Below, piece by piece: positions 33,759-42,517 of a stretch of DNA of 64,000 bases. Below the pieces are notes generated by a model. That model worked only from the letters and a program-made list of their open reading frames with translations, did not search any database and was not told where the DNA came from. Within the stretch, counting starts at the first letter, position 1; each line of letters begins with the position of its first letter. Origin of the DNA: Streptomyces lincolnensis (GTDB lineage Bacteria > Actinomycetota > Actinomycetes > Streptomycetales > Streptomycetaceae); NCBI RefSeq assembly GCF_001685355.1, contig NZ_CP016438.1, forward strand, positions 1,488,001 through 1,552,000. Reading direction: 5' to 3'. The translations under genes and the position numbers were made by a program.

Positions 33759-35387
33759 TCAGCAGCCGCGGCGGTCCTTGGTGAGCACCCCCTGCGCGGT
33801 GGTCAGCGCGCGGTCGTAGCAGACGCCCGAACCGCGGATCCGGTAGCGCTCGCTCGACGTGCCGACCGCGTGCCGCTGGTCGCGCGGGACGTTGACGGTG
33901 TACGTGGCGTCGCCCGCGTAGGTGTCGTCGAGCAGCCGCCGGCCCGTGCGCCGCCCGTCGCGCGACTCGGTGACCGCGGCACGGTCGCCGAGGGTCAGCT
34001 CGGTCCGCAGCCGGTCGGCCGCGCCGAGCGTGGTGGTGCCGTCCATCGTGTACGTCCGCTGCGTGCGCGTCGTCCGGGCCGGTCCGCGTCCGTCGACAGT
34101 GACCGACTCGTCGTCCGACCACACGGCGTCGAGCGCGTCCATGGTCTCGCCGTCGGTCCAGCGGTGCACGGAGGTGTTCGCCAGCGCGCGCGTGACGGTG
34201 GTCGCCACCCGGCCGTGCGAGGTGTCGACATACCCCGCGACGGTCAGCCGGTGGCCGCCCTCGGTGTCCACGCGGTGCTCCGAACCAGGCGTGTACGTCG
34301 AGGTGTCGGTCAGGTCGCCGCTCCTGTGGAGGGTGAGCTTCCCGCCGACGTGCGCGCTCTTCGCGTCCTGCCAGACGAGCACGTTGACGGGGGTGCTCCA
34401 GCCGCTCTGCCCTTCGGGCACGCCGACCACGGAGACCTCCACGCGGTGCGGGCGGCCGTCGTTGAGAAGTCCGGCGAAGGGCGTCAGGTCGTATTCGATC
34501 GGCTTGATGTCGAAGGCGCGCGGTCCGGGAACGACGTACCAGAGGAAGGGGTTGGACCAGCCGCCGGTCCACACGGTCGGGAACGGGGCGGCGATGCCCG
34601 CGAGTTGCCCGTCGACCTTGATCTGCACCTCGCGGTAGGGGCCCTCGTCGGCCTTGCAGGAGTAGGGGGCCGTGGCGGGCACCGTCAGATACCAGTACTC
34701 CTCGCAGCCGCCCCCGGAGCCGGTGGCGTACACCTCGGCGACGATGCGCTCGCTGTTGCGGGGCGTGGTGAGGGTCGAGTCGCCCCCGACCGTCAACACC
34801 CGGTCAGGGGTGGCGGCTTGGCGTCCCGCATAGAACGTCAGCGTGACCTTGACGTCGATGATCCCCGTGTACGTGTCGTCGACGACGTTCCCGATGAGCA
34901 TCTCGACGTCCTGGCTGCCCCGGAAGGCGTCGCTGTAGCGCGTGACGTCCTTCTCGACGGACCACTCGATGCCGTCGGGCGAGGGCTGCGGCGTGGACGT
35001 ACGGAAGATCTCGACGCCGCCGACATGCACGTATCCGAGCCGGTCGAACTGCCGTCCCTTGACCTTGCCCTCCAGACGCAGCACGACCTTGCTCCACTTG
35101 TCGCCGCACCCCCGGGGCGGCGCGTAGGTGCCCTTGTACGGCGTGAAGTCGCGGAACCGCGCCTCGGCCAGCGTGACCCGGCAGGACGGGCCGGCGGGCT
35201 TGGGGACGGGCGGGGCGGCCGTGAGGGGGTCGTGCCAGTCGCTGCCGAACTCGGCGGGGACGTCGGCTGCGGTGCCGGTTGCGGCTTCGGCTGCGGCGTC
35301 GGCCGACTGTGCCGGGGCCGCCCCGAACAGGGTGCTCGCCAGGAGGGTCGCTCCGGCGAGCATGGACATGATGATCCGTCTCTTCAT
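33759..35387 (-). CDS. secreted PNGase A-like glycoamidase
   Basis: A 542-residue exported protein of the peptide-N4-(N-acetyl-beta-glucosaminyl)asparagine amidase A family. Signal peptide at 1-29 (MKRRIIMSMLAGATLLAS, cleavage near AQSA). Family blocks include DKWSKVVLRLEGKVKGRQFDRLGYVHVGGVEIFRTSTPQP and IEYDLTPFAGLLNDGRPH. PNGase A enzymes release N-glycans from glycopeptides, including those with core fucose from plants. A role in feeding on plant or fungal glycoproteins fits a soil organism but is inference. Intact, monocistronic; 56 bases after the transpeptidase gene in the same direction. Confidence 0.85.
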   Translation of the reverse strand: MKRRIIMSMLAGATLLASTLFGAAPAQSADAAAEAATGTAADVPAEFGSDWHDPLTAAPPVPKPAGPSCRVTLAEARFRDFTPYKGTYAPPRGCGDKWSKVVLRLEGKVKGRQFDRLGYVHVGGVEIFRTSTPQPSPDGIEWSVEKDVTRYSDAFRGSQDVEMLIGNVVDDTYTGIIDVKVTLTFYAGRQAATPDRVLTVGGDSTLTTPRNSERIVAEVYATGSGGGCEEYWYLTVPATAPYSCKADEGPYREVQIKVDGQLAGIAAPFPTVWTGGWSNPFLWYVVPGPRAFDIKPIEYDLTPFAGLLNDGRPHRVEVSVVGVPEGQSGWSTPVNVLVWQDAKSAHVGGKLTLHRSGDLTDTSTYTPGSEHRVDTEGGHRLTVAGYVDTSHGRVATTVTRALANTSVHRWTDGETMDALDAVWSDDESVTVDGRGPARTTRTQRTYTMDGTTTLGAADRLRTELTLGDRAAVTESRDGRRTGRRLLDDTYAGDATYTVNVPRDQRHAVGTSSERYRIRGSGVCYDRALTTAQGVLTKDRRGC

Positions 35388-35443
35388 GGCCGTGTTCTAC
35401 GTCCGGTCGGGCACTGGCCGCAATGACGCCTCCCGCAGGAGTC

Positions 35444-36226
35444 TCAGGATTTCAGGTCGGCCCTGTCCCCCATCACCACGACAGGATGCCGGTCCGGATC
35501 GAGCGTGCGCAGCAGGTACCGCATGGCCGGCCTGGACAGACTGACGCAGGCCGAGGTACCGCTGCCGTGGTCCATATGCAGCCAGATCCCGCCGCCCTTG
35601 GCGTATCCCCCGGGGCGGGTCTGGTCGTTCGGCGGGGTCCCCTTGACGCGGTTGTAGTCGATGGCGATGACGTAGTCGAAGTCGTGCCAGTACGACTTGG
35701 CCCACCAGCGGGGCGCCGCGAAGGCGGCGGAGCGGGTGTACGGGAGCCTGGCGCCCGGGTCCGGGAGCACCCCGCCCGCGTCGCTGAGCGTGAACACGCC
35801 GACCGGGCTGCGCTTGTCGCCCTCGCGGTGGTCGGGGGTCCAGCCCTTCCTGCCGTTGTGCGCGGGCCATGCACGGGTGCGGTCCCAGGTGGATTCCCGC
35901 GTGGATCCCTGCTTCGTGTACAGCGCGACCGTGGACCGGGCGGAGTTCCTGCTCTCGCCGTAGACCGCCAGGACCTGGCGGGAGTCGGCGGGGATGCGGC
36001 GCTGCCAGCGGTCGCCGAGGCCTGGGATACGTGTGGGGTCGGTGGTGGCCGGGGCTGTGGGGGCGGTGGAGGCGGGTTGGCCCGCGGTCGCGGTGTCCGT
36101 GCCGTTGCGCTTTGTCGGCCCCGGGCCGCCGCAGCCCGCGAGGACGGTCAGGAGACACGCGAGGGCCGCTGTCTTGATCACTGCGCGCCGTGTGTCGCCA
36201 TGCCATGTGTCGCCACCGCTTCGCAT
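35444..36226 (-). CDS. L,D-transpeptidase (YkuD-type) lipoprotein
   Basis: A 260-residue exported protein with a lipobox LAGC (C32) after a hydrophobic helix. The YkuD catalytic core is near the C terminus: H217/H220 in LHMDHGSGT and nucleophile C227 in TSACVSL. Such enzymes form 3-3 cross-links or trim peptidoglycan stem peptides; the sequence resembles the L,D-transpeptidase branch with GGGIWLH rather than the ErfK branch with SHGC. ATG 36226 chosen, though a GTG 45 bases further in could start the signal peptide. Divergent from the ABC pair. Confidence 0.82.
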   Translation of the reverse strand: MRSGGDTWHGDTRRAVIKTAALACLLTVLAGCGGPGPTKRNGTDTATAGQPASTAPTAPATTDPTRIPGLGDRWQRRIPADSRQVLAVYGESRNSARSTVALYTKQGSTRESTWDRTRAWPAHNGRKGWTPDHREGDKRSPVGVFTLSDAGGVLPDPGARLPYTRSAAFAAPRWWAKSYWHDFDYVIAIDYNRVKGTPPNDQTRPGGYAKGGGIWLHMDHGSGTSACVSLSRPAMRYLLRTLDPDRHPVVVMGDRADLKS

Positions 36227-36382
36227 CGCTCCATGGTCGCATCGCGTCGTCCGGGGGCCGGTTCTGTGCGTCGGAGTGGAAAACCGGTTGCCTCCGAGCA
36301 CGGTCCGACGCGAACCTTTCACGGTTTGCTGCCGCCATGTCGCGGCTCCTCCCACCCCCCTGACACGAGCCACTGGGACGTC

Positions 36383-38227
36383 ATGCAGATTCAAGACCTT
36401 CCGTATCCCGACCCGGGTGTGCCGGACGCTCGTTCGGGTCCCCGATTCCTGTGGTGGCTCTTCAGAAACCAACTGGGCGGACAGCTCAGATCGCTGATCT
36501 GGGGGCTGCTGCACTTCGGGTCCATCTCCATGATCCCGTTCTGTGTCGGCCTCGCCGTCCAGGCGGTCGTCGAGCACTCCGGCTCCCGCCTCGCCCTCGC
36601 GGGCGGCCTGCTGGGTCTGTGCTGCGTCGGCAACGCGGTCGGAGAGACCTTCCTGCACCGCTCCGCGGTCACCAACTGGATCACGGCGGCCGCGCGCGTC
36701 CAGCAACTGCTGGCCCGCAAAGCGGCCCTGCTCGGCTCGGCGCTGACCCGACGGGTCGCCGCCGGCGAGGTGGTGGCCGTCTCCACCGGCGACGTCGAGA
36801 AGATCGGCTGGTTCGTGGAGGCCTTCTCCCGCTTCACGGCGGCGGTGCTCACCCTCGTGCTGGTCTGCGTCGGCCTGGTCGTCTACGAGCCCTCGCTCGG
36901 CGTGGTCGTCGCCGTGGGCCTGCCGGTCCTCGCGCTGGCCGTGCTGCCGCTGCTGCCCCGCGCCACCCGGCGCGCGGACTTCCAGCGGGAGAAGGCCGGG
37001 CGCGCCACCGAACTGGCCTCGGACACCGTCGCCGGTCTGCGGGTCCTGCGCGGCATCGGCGGCGAGGAACTCTTCCTCGACCGCTACCGCGGCGCCTCCC
37101 AGGAGGTCCGCCACGCGGCCGTGCGCAGCGCCCGCATGTGGTCGCTGATCTCCGCGATCCAGGTCCTGCTGCCGGGGCTGCTGCTGATCGCGGTCGTCTG
37201 GTACGGCGTCAACCTGGCCCGCGACGGCCGGATCGGCGTCGGCGAACTGGTCGCCGTGTACAGCTCGGTCATGATCCTCACGTATCCGTTGCGGCACTTC
37301 GAAGAGATCGCGATGGCCTACTCCTTCTCGCGCCCCTCGGCCCGGCGGGCCGCGCGGGTGCTGGCGCTGGAGCGGGCCACGGACACCGAGGGGATTCTCG
37401 CCGCCGAGGTGCCGACCGGGGACCTGTACGACCCCGCGACCGGTCTGCTCGCGCCCGCCGGCCGGCTCACCGCCGTGGTGTGCGGCGACCCGGACGCGGC
37501 GGGAGTGCTGGCGGAGCGGCTGGGCGGGCACCCCTCGGAGCAGAGCACGTCGGTGCTGCTGGGCGGTGTCGCGCTCGACGACCTGCCGCTCGACTCCGCC
37601 CGTACCGCCGTCCTCGTCCAGGACAAGGACCCGGTACTGCTGTCCGGCACGCTGCGTGAGCTGCTCGACGTTCCCGCGTCGGGCGAGGTCGGCGCCGAGG
37701 AGGCGCTGGCGGCCGCGCAGTGCGAGGACGTCCTGGCGGCGCTCGCCCAGGGCTCGCTCGGCGCCGAGGACGCGATGGACGCCCGCATCACCGAGCGCGG
37801 CCGTTCCCTGTCCGGCGGTCAGCGCCAGCGCCTGGCCCTGGCACGGTCGCTGATGACGGACCCGGAGGTGCTCGTCCTGGACGAGCCGACCTCCGCCGTC
37901 GACTCGCACACCGAGGCCCGGATCGCCGTCGGGGTCCGGGAGCTGCGCGAAGGCCGCACGACCGTGGTCTTCACCTCCTCTCCCCTGCTCCTGGACCGGG
38001 CCGACCGGGTCGTGCTGGTCCACGAGGGCGAGGTCACGGCGGTCGGCGTGCACCGCGAACTGGTGCGCAAGGACCCGCGGTACCGGGCGGTCGTGACCCG
38101 TGAGACCGCCGAGGAGGCGGCCCTGAACGGCGCTCGGGACGGCGCTTTGAACGACCTGCACCAACTGGAAGAGATCGAAGAAATCGAAGCCATCGAAAAG
38201 ATCGAAGAAGTCGAGGAGACAGCATGA
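36383..38227 (+). CDS. ABC exporter subunit 1 with degenerate Walker A
   Basis: A 614-residue type I half-exporter: six membrane segments (about 30-320) and a C-terminal ATPase domain. Walker A is destroyed (CGDPDAAG at 367-374 instead of GxxGxGKS) and the H-loop histidine is replaced (VFTSSPLL), but signature LSGGQ (476-480) and Walker B VLVLDE are intact. It therefore should not hydrolyse ATP with its own P-loop but can complete the site of a partner. The C terminus ends in an E-I-E repeat tail. The following gene overlaps by ATGA and supplies the complementary half. Confidence 0.87.
   Translation: MQIQDLPYPDPGVPDARSGPRFLWWLFRNQLGGQLRSLIWGLLHFGSISMIPFCVGLAVQAVVEHSGSRLALAGGLLGLCCVGNAVGETFLHRSAVTNWITAAARVQQLLARKAALLGSALTRRVAAGEVVAVSTGDVEKIGWFVEAFSRFTAAVLTLVLVCVGLVVYEPSLGVVVAVGLPVLALAVLPLLPRATRRADFQREKAGRATELASDTVAGLRVLRGIGGEELFLDRYRGASQEVRHAAVRSARMWSLISAIQVLLPGLLLIAVVWYGVNLARDGRIGVGELVAVYSSVMILTYPLRHFEEIAMAYSFSRPSARRAARVLALERATDTEGILAAEVPTGDLYDPATGLLAPAGRLTAVVCGDPDAAGVLAERLGGHPSEQSTSVLLGGVALDDLPLDSARTAVLVQDKDPVLLSGTLRELLDVPASGEVGAEEALAAAQCEDVLAALAQGSLGAEDAMDARITERGRSLSGGQRQRLALARSLMTDPEVLVLDEPTSAVDSHTEARIAVGVRELREGRTTVVFTSSPLLLDRADRVVLVHEGEVTAVGVHRELVRKDPRYRAVVTRETAEEAALNGARDGALNDLHQLEEIEEIEAIEKIEEVEETA
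38168..38218 (+). repeat. 9-bp tandem repeat encoding an EIE tail
   Basis: About five and a half units of GAAGARATC-type sequence (for example GAAGAGATC, GAAGAAATC, GAAAAGATC) coding E-E-I / E-A-I / E-K-I / E-E-V. AT-rich compared with the neighbours, at the very end of exporter subunit 1 and just before the start of subunit 2. Likely variable in copy number between strains. Confidence 0.85.
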
Positions 38228-40005
38228 TCGGCGTGGCGCCACCGGCGTACGACCCGGCCGCCCCGACGACGGCGAACACCCTGCCCGTCGGCGCCACCGC
38301 GACCGTACGCGCCTACGTGGCCGAACTGTTCCGCCGGCACCGGCGTGCCTTCCTGCTCCTCGTCGGTGTCAACACGGTGGCCGTCATCGCCTCGATGGCC
38401 GGTCCGTGGCTGCTGGGCGGGCTCGTGGAACGCGTCTCGGAGGAGGCTCGTGAGCTTCATCTGGGCCTGACGGCCGGGCTGTTCCTGCTCGCGCTGACCA
38501 TTCAGGCCGTGTTCGTCCGGGAGGTGCGGCTGCGCGGGGCGATGCTCGGCGAACGGATGCTGGCCGATCTGCGCGAGGACTTCCTCGTGCGCTCGGTCGG
38601 CCTGCCGCCGGGCGTCCTGGAGCGGGCCGGCACCGGCGACCTGCTGTCCCGGATCACCACGGACGTCGACCGGCTGTCCAACGCGATGCGCGAGGCCGTG
38701 CCCCAGCTGGCGATCGGTGTCGTGTGGGCGGCCCTCCTGCTGGGCGGGCTCGTGATCACCGCGCCACCGCTGGCGGCCGCGGTGCTGTTCGCCGTGCCCC
38801 TGCTGGTGGTCGGCTGCCGCTGGTACTTCAAGCGGGCGCCGTCGGCCTACCGCTCGGAGTCCGCCGGGTACGCCGCCGTCGCGGCCGCGCTCACGGAGAC
38901 CGTGGACGCGGGGCGCACCGTCGAGGCCCACCGTCTCGCCGCGCGCCGCATCGCCCACTCGGAGCGCCGGATCAAGGAGTGGACGGCCTGGGAGCGCTAC
39001 ACCCTCTGGCTGCGGTCGGTGCTCTTCCCGGTCGTCAACATCACCCATGTCACCGTCCTCACCTCGGTGCTGATGGTCGGGGGCGTCTTCGTGCTCCAGG
39101 GCTGGATCGACGTCGGGCAGCTGACGACGGGCGCCCTGATCGCACAGATGCTCGTCGACCCGGTCGGCCTCATCCTGCGCTGGTACGACGAGCTCCAGGT
39201 GGCGGAGGTGTCGCTGGCCCGGCTGGTCGGCGTGCGGGACATCGAACCGGACGCCGGTGACGACACGCTGGCCCCCGACGGTCGCCACGTGCACGCGGAC
39301 ACGGTGCACTTCGGCTACCTCGAAGGCGTCGACGTGCTGCGCAAGGTGTCCCTGGAGGTCGCCCCCGGCACCCGGATGGCGCTGGTCGGACCCTCCGGTG
39401 CGGGCAAGTCCACCCTCGGCAGACTGCTCGCCGGAATCTACGGGCCCCGGACCGGCCGCATCACCCTGGGCGGCGCCGATCTCTCCCGGATGCCGGCCGA
39501 ACGCGTGCGCTCGCACGTCGCGCTGGTCAACCAGGAGCACCACGTCTTCGTGGGCTCCCTGCGCGACAACCTGCTCCTCGCCCGCACGGACGCGGACGAC
39601 GCCGAGCTGTGGGCCGCGCTGGGCGCGGTGGACGCGGACGAGTGGGCGCGCGCCCTGGACGAAGGTCTGGACACCGAGGTCGGCTCCGGGGGGCTGGCCC
39701 TCACCCCGGCCCAGGCCCAGCAGATCGCCCTGGCCCGGCTGGTGCTCGCCGACCCGCACACCCTCGTCCTGGACGAGGCGACCTCCCTCCTCGACCCCCG
39801 AGCGGCCCGCCACCTGGAACGCTCCCTGGCCCGCGTCCTCGACGGCCGCACAGTGATCGCCATCGCCCACCGCCTCCACACCGCCCACGACGCCGACGTC
39901 ATCGCCGTCGTCGAGAACGGCCGCATCAGCGAGCTCGGCAGCCACGACGAACTCGTCGCGGCGGATGGCGCGTATGCGGCGCTTTGGCGGTCGTGGCATG
40001 GGTGA
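38224..40005 (+). CDS. ABC exporter subunit 2 with degenerate signature motif
   Basis: A 593-residue half-exporter. Walker A GPSGAGKS (389-396), Walker B TLVLDEATS and H-loop AHRLH are intact, but the signature that should be LSGGQ reads LTPAQ (493-497). With subunit 1 it can form one full ATP site (its own P-loop with the LSGGQ of subunit 1), while the second site has neither motif. This is the pattern of an asymmetric heterodimeric exporter. ATG 38224 overlaps the previous stop. Substrate unknown; no biosynthetic genes are adjacent. Confidence 0.87.
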   Translation: MIGVAPPAYDPAAPTTANTLPVGATATVRAYVAELFRRHRRAFLLLVGVNTVAVIASMAGPWLLGGLVERVSEEARELHLGLTAGLFLLALTIQAVFVREVRLRGAMLGERMLADLREDFLVRSVGLPPGVLERAGTGDLLSRITTDVDRLSNAMREAVPQLAIGVVWAALLLGGLVITAPPLAAAVLFAVPLLVVGCRWYFKRAPSAYRSESAGYAAVAAALTETVDAGRTVEAHRLAARRIAHSERRIKEWTAWERYTLWLRSVLFPVVNITHVTVLTSVLMVGGVFVLQGWIDVGQLTTGALIAQMLVDPVGLILRWYDELQVAEVSLARLVGVRDIEPDAGDDTLAPDGRHVHADTVHFGYLEGVDVLRKVSLEVAPGTRMALVGPSGAGKSTLGRLLAGIYGPRTGRITLGGADLSRMPAERVRSHVALVNQEHHVFVGSLRDNLLLARTDADDAELWAALGAVDADEWARALDEGLDTEVGSGGLALTPAQAQQIALARLVLADPHTLVLDEATSLLDPRAARHLERSLARVLDGRTVIAIAHRLHTAHDADVIAVVENGRISELGSHDELVAADGAYAALWRSWHG

Positions 40006-40723
40006 GGTGCGGTGAGGTGAGCGCGGGGGTCGGGTGAGGGCGGAGGTGTGATGCGGGGGGGGGCGGTGCGATGCGGAGGGGCGGTGTGTTGTGGCTGCAC
40101 CGCCCGGACGGCGACGCGGCCCTTGCCGATGTCCTGGGCTGAGCTGAGCGCGTCCAGCCTGGGCCGGGTTGTCGTGTGGTGGGCGCCGCTCGGGGGTCGC
40201 TGCCTTGGCTGGCCGGGGCAGCTCGGGCAGCGGTTCCCTGCGGGGGCATCGCTGGGCGGCTGTCGGCCTGGGTGTCGTGGGCGCCGGTTCTCGGCGGGGC
40301 ATCGCGCCCGGCGGCGGCTGCCGCCAGGGCTGTCGCTGCCGACGAGAGCCGTCGTACCGCAGCAGATCCCGGCCCGCAACGTCGCGCGCCGGCTGTCGAC
40401 CGGGGCAGCTCGTCGGCCCTCGCCATCGTGGTCCGGCCCCGCTGGGCGAGGGCCGCGGGCATCCGCCGCTCGCGGGTGCCTGACCTCGGTCCGGGCCGTG
40501 GCGCGCGGAGGTGAGGCCGGGGTCGGTCCTCGTGGTGCCGGGTCTCTCCTTGCTCCGTGCCGTTGCGCGGTCCTGAAAAGGGGTGGAAGGCTGGATATCG
40601 GCACCGGCTCGGGGAGTGCCCGGGGACGGTCGGGTTCCCCGGGTGCGGTCTGTGCCCCGTGCCCCGGCGGTCCACCGCCGAGCGCGGCGAGACCGGGCCC
40701 GTCCCCACCACCTGGAGGTACCC
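40006..40723. other. 718-bp gene-free region with G-tract and hairpins
   Basis: No frame here has acceptable codon use; translations on either strand are low-complexity Arg/Pro/Gly. It holds G-rich direct repeats and a 10-base G run near 40055-40064 followed by more G blocks, which could form a G-quadruplex, the terminator at 40079-40105, and a hairpin CCCGGGGA...TCCCCGGG at 40619-40643 in the presumed leader of the DUF5709 gene. I see no tRNA or known RNA family. It may contain decayed coding sequence. Confidence 0.6.
40079..40105 (+). terminator. stem-loop after ABC exporter pair
   Basis: GGGCGGTG / CACCGCCC, 8 bp with an 11-base loop, 74 bases after the stop of exporter subunit 2. Likely terminator of that operon. 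Confidence 0.5.
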
Positions 40724-41194
40724 GTGAACAGCGCCGACGGTTGGGGAGACGACGTCTACCAGCCCGACGGATCCGAGATCCAGGACGACGCCGGTCTGCT
40801 CGACGCGGAGGACACCCTGGACAACGACGGCGTCGACGACCCTCTCGACCGGGGCTGGTCCCCTCCGGAACGGCCGTGGGCGGTGGAGCACACCGGCGTG
40901 ACGGCCGCCGAACGCCGGCGGGGCGAGTCCCTGGACCAGCGGCTCGCCGAGGAGCAGCCGGAGCTGGTCGCGCCCGACGGTGACGGGATCGGCGACTGCG
41001 AGGGCACCGACGGCGAGCTCCTGGACAACGAGGTCGGCACCGTCCGCTCCGGCCGTCTCGTCGCCCCCGACGAAGGAGCCCACGAGGACGAGGAGAGCGG
41101 GCTCGTCGCCACCGACGTGGGCATCGACGGCGCCGCCGCCTCCGCCGAGGAGGCCGCGATGCACATCGTCGACGAGGACGCCCTGTCCGGCTGA
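40724..41194 (+). CDS. DUF5709 family protein
   Basis: A 156-residue very acidic cytosolic protein of the actinobacterial DUF5709 family, with the typical N terminus GDDVYQPDGSEIQDDAGLLDAEDTL and paired Glu/Asp blocks to the end. No catalytic or binding residues can be named and the family has no known role. GTG 40724 follows TGGAGG at correct spacing. The gene for ribosomal protein L31 begins 48 bases downstream and could be cotranscribed. Confidence 0.82.
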   Translation: MNSADGWGDDVYQPDGSEIQDDAGLLDAEDTLDNDGVDDPLDRGWSPPERPWAVEHTGVTAAERRRGESLDQRLAEEQPELVAPDGDGIGDCEGTDGELLDNEVGTVRSGRLVAPDEGAHEDEESGLVATDVGIDGAAASAEEAAMHIVDEDALSG

Positions 41195-41242
41195 CCTTCC
41201 CCACCCCACGCCACCGACCCCGACGCCGCACGAGGAGCACGT

Positions 41243-41512
41243 ATGCAGCAGGACAAGCACCCCGACTATCGCCCGGTCGTCTTCCGTGACCGCGTCGCCG
41301 GCTACGCCTTCCTGACCCGGTCCACCGCGACCAGCGAGCAGACCATCGACTGGGACGACGGCGAGACCTACCCCGTGGTGGATGTGGAGATCTCCTCCGA
41401 GAGCCACCCCTTCTACACGGGCAAGGCGCGCACGGTGGACTCCGAGGGCCGTGTCGCCCGGTTCGAGCGGCGGTACGGCGACGGGGCGGGCCAGGGTTCC
41501 GGCGGTTCCTGA
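41243..41512 (+). CDS. rpmE2: ribosomal protein L31, type B (zinc-independent)
   Basis: An 89-residue L31 paralogue: [44 protein letters not shown] and [10 protein letters not shown] are the family landmarks. It lacks the CxxC zinc ribbon of the primary L31, so it belongs to the C-minus type that replaces the zinc form when zinc is scarce and is usually under Zur. I see no Zur-like AT-rich palindrome in the 48 bases upstream, so regulation here may lie before the DUF5709 gene or be absent. ATG 41243 follows GAGGAG. Confidence 0.88.
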   Translation: MQQDKHPDYRPVVFRDRVAGYAFLTRSTATSEQTIDWDDGETYPVVDVEISSESHPFYTGKARTVDSEGRVARFERRYGDGAGQGSGGS

Positions 41513-41577
41513 GCGGCCGCCCCGGTCCGGGGCGTGCGTAAGGCGCCGTTCGGGACGGGCCCGACCGGGCGGGCCGG

Positions 41578-42372
41578 TCAGATGAAGTTGAGCGCCGCCG
41601 CGCAGCCCACTCCGCCGAGCAGCATGAACGCCGGCATCAGCACCTTCAGCTCCACCCAGCTGCCCGCCCGGAACCGCATGACCTTGGGCGGGCCGATGGG
41701 GTACCAGCGCTTGCGGCCCACCGGGATCGGCCACAGGATCGGGCAGCCGGAGACCGTCAGGGCGTCCCCGATGTCGTGGACGAGCGCCCCCAGCAGGATC
41801 GGCAGCCCCAGCCACAGGTACTCCTGCCCGGGCGCCGTGAACAGCCAGTCCGAGCCGTTGCCCGGCTTGTCCAGGACGCCGGCGATGATCCACGCGCTGG
41901 TCGCGGCCAGCAGCCAGACCAGGACGTCGGCGCTGGAACCCCGGGTGGCCCGCCACAACAGGCCTTCGATGGCCAGCACCATGTGGACGAACAGGATCGC
42001 GAGCACCGCCCAGCGGCCGCCGGTGATCGCCGCCGCCGAGGCGCCCGCACCGATCAGGACGGCCCACAGCCAGGTGTGCGTGAGCGTCCGGTGCCCGCCG
42101 GAGCGGCGCGGGTCGCCCTGCTTCTTGGTGGCCTTGTAGACGGCGTAGGAGAGCTTGTCGACGATCTCGCACAGCCCTCGGGAGATGGGACCGAAGGCGC
42201 GCGAGATGGTGGCCGCCTTGTGATCGAGGTCGGGGGCGAGCGCGGCGCCCGCACAGATCAGGGCTCCGGCCAGCAGAACCGGCCAGGGCATGGTGTGCCC
42301 GGTCGCGGCGGCCGCCGCTCCTACGCCGAGCCAGGCGGCGGCCCCCGACAGTGAGTGTGCTGGTCCCATCAT
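41578..42372 (-). CDS. YdjM-like membrane metal-dependent hydrolase family
   Basis: A 264-residue membrane protein of the PF04307 group. Conserved acidic/His blocks are GPAHSLSGAAAW, APDLDHKAATISR, HRTLTHTW and HDIGDALTVSGCPILWPIP, which together form the likely metal site; hydrophobic helices lie between them. Function in actinobacteria is unknown. Start taken as ATG 42372 (GGGGCGG upstream); ATG 42369 and 42390 are alternatives. The longer frame to 42528 overlaps the helicase gene and is rejected. Confidence 0.82.
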   Translation of the reverse strand: MMGPAHSLSGAAAWLGVGAAAAATGHTMPWPVLLAGALICAGAALAPDLDHKAATISRAFGPISRGLCEIVDKLSYAVYKATKKQGDPRRSGGHRTLTHTWLWAVLIGAGASAAAITGGRWAVLAILFVHMVLAIEGLLWRATRGSSADVLVWLLAATSAWIIAGVLDKPGNGSDWLFTAPGQEYLWLGLPILLGALVHDIGDALTVSGCPILWPIPVGRKRWYPIGPPKVMRFRAGSWVELKVLMPAFMLLGGVGCAAALNFI

Positions 42373-42517
42373 TGCCGTTGCCCGCCCCATTCCTCGTGTG
42401 CCGCTGTCCAGTTGACCGGGTTCGCTGACGTGTCGTCGGCGACACAGCGTAGCGTTCGCGATCTTCCTGCCCGCATCCGATTCCCCTGTCAGGCGTCGGG
42501 GCAGGCAAGATGGGTGG

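Noticed and set aside
35423..36382. N-terminal extension of ABC exporter subunit 1
   Set aside because: Antisense to the L,D-transpeptidase gene and non-membrane; the exporter begins at ATG 36383 with the conserved first helix.
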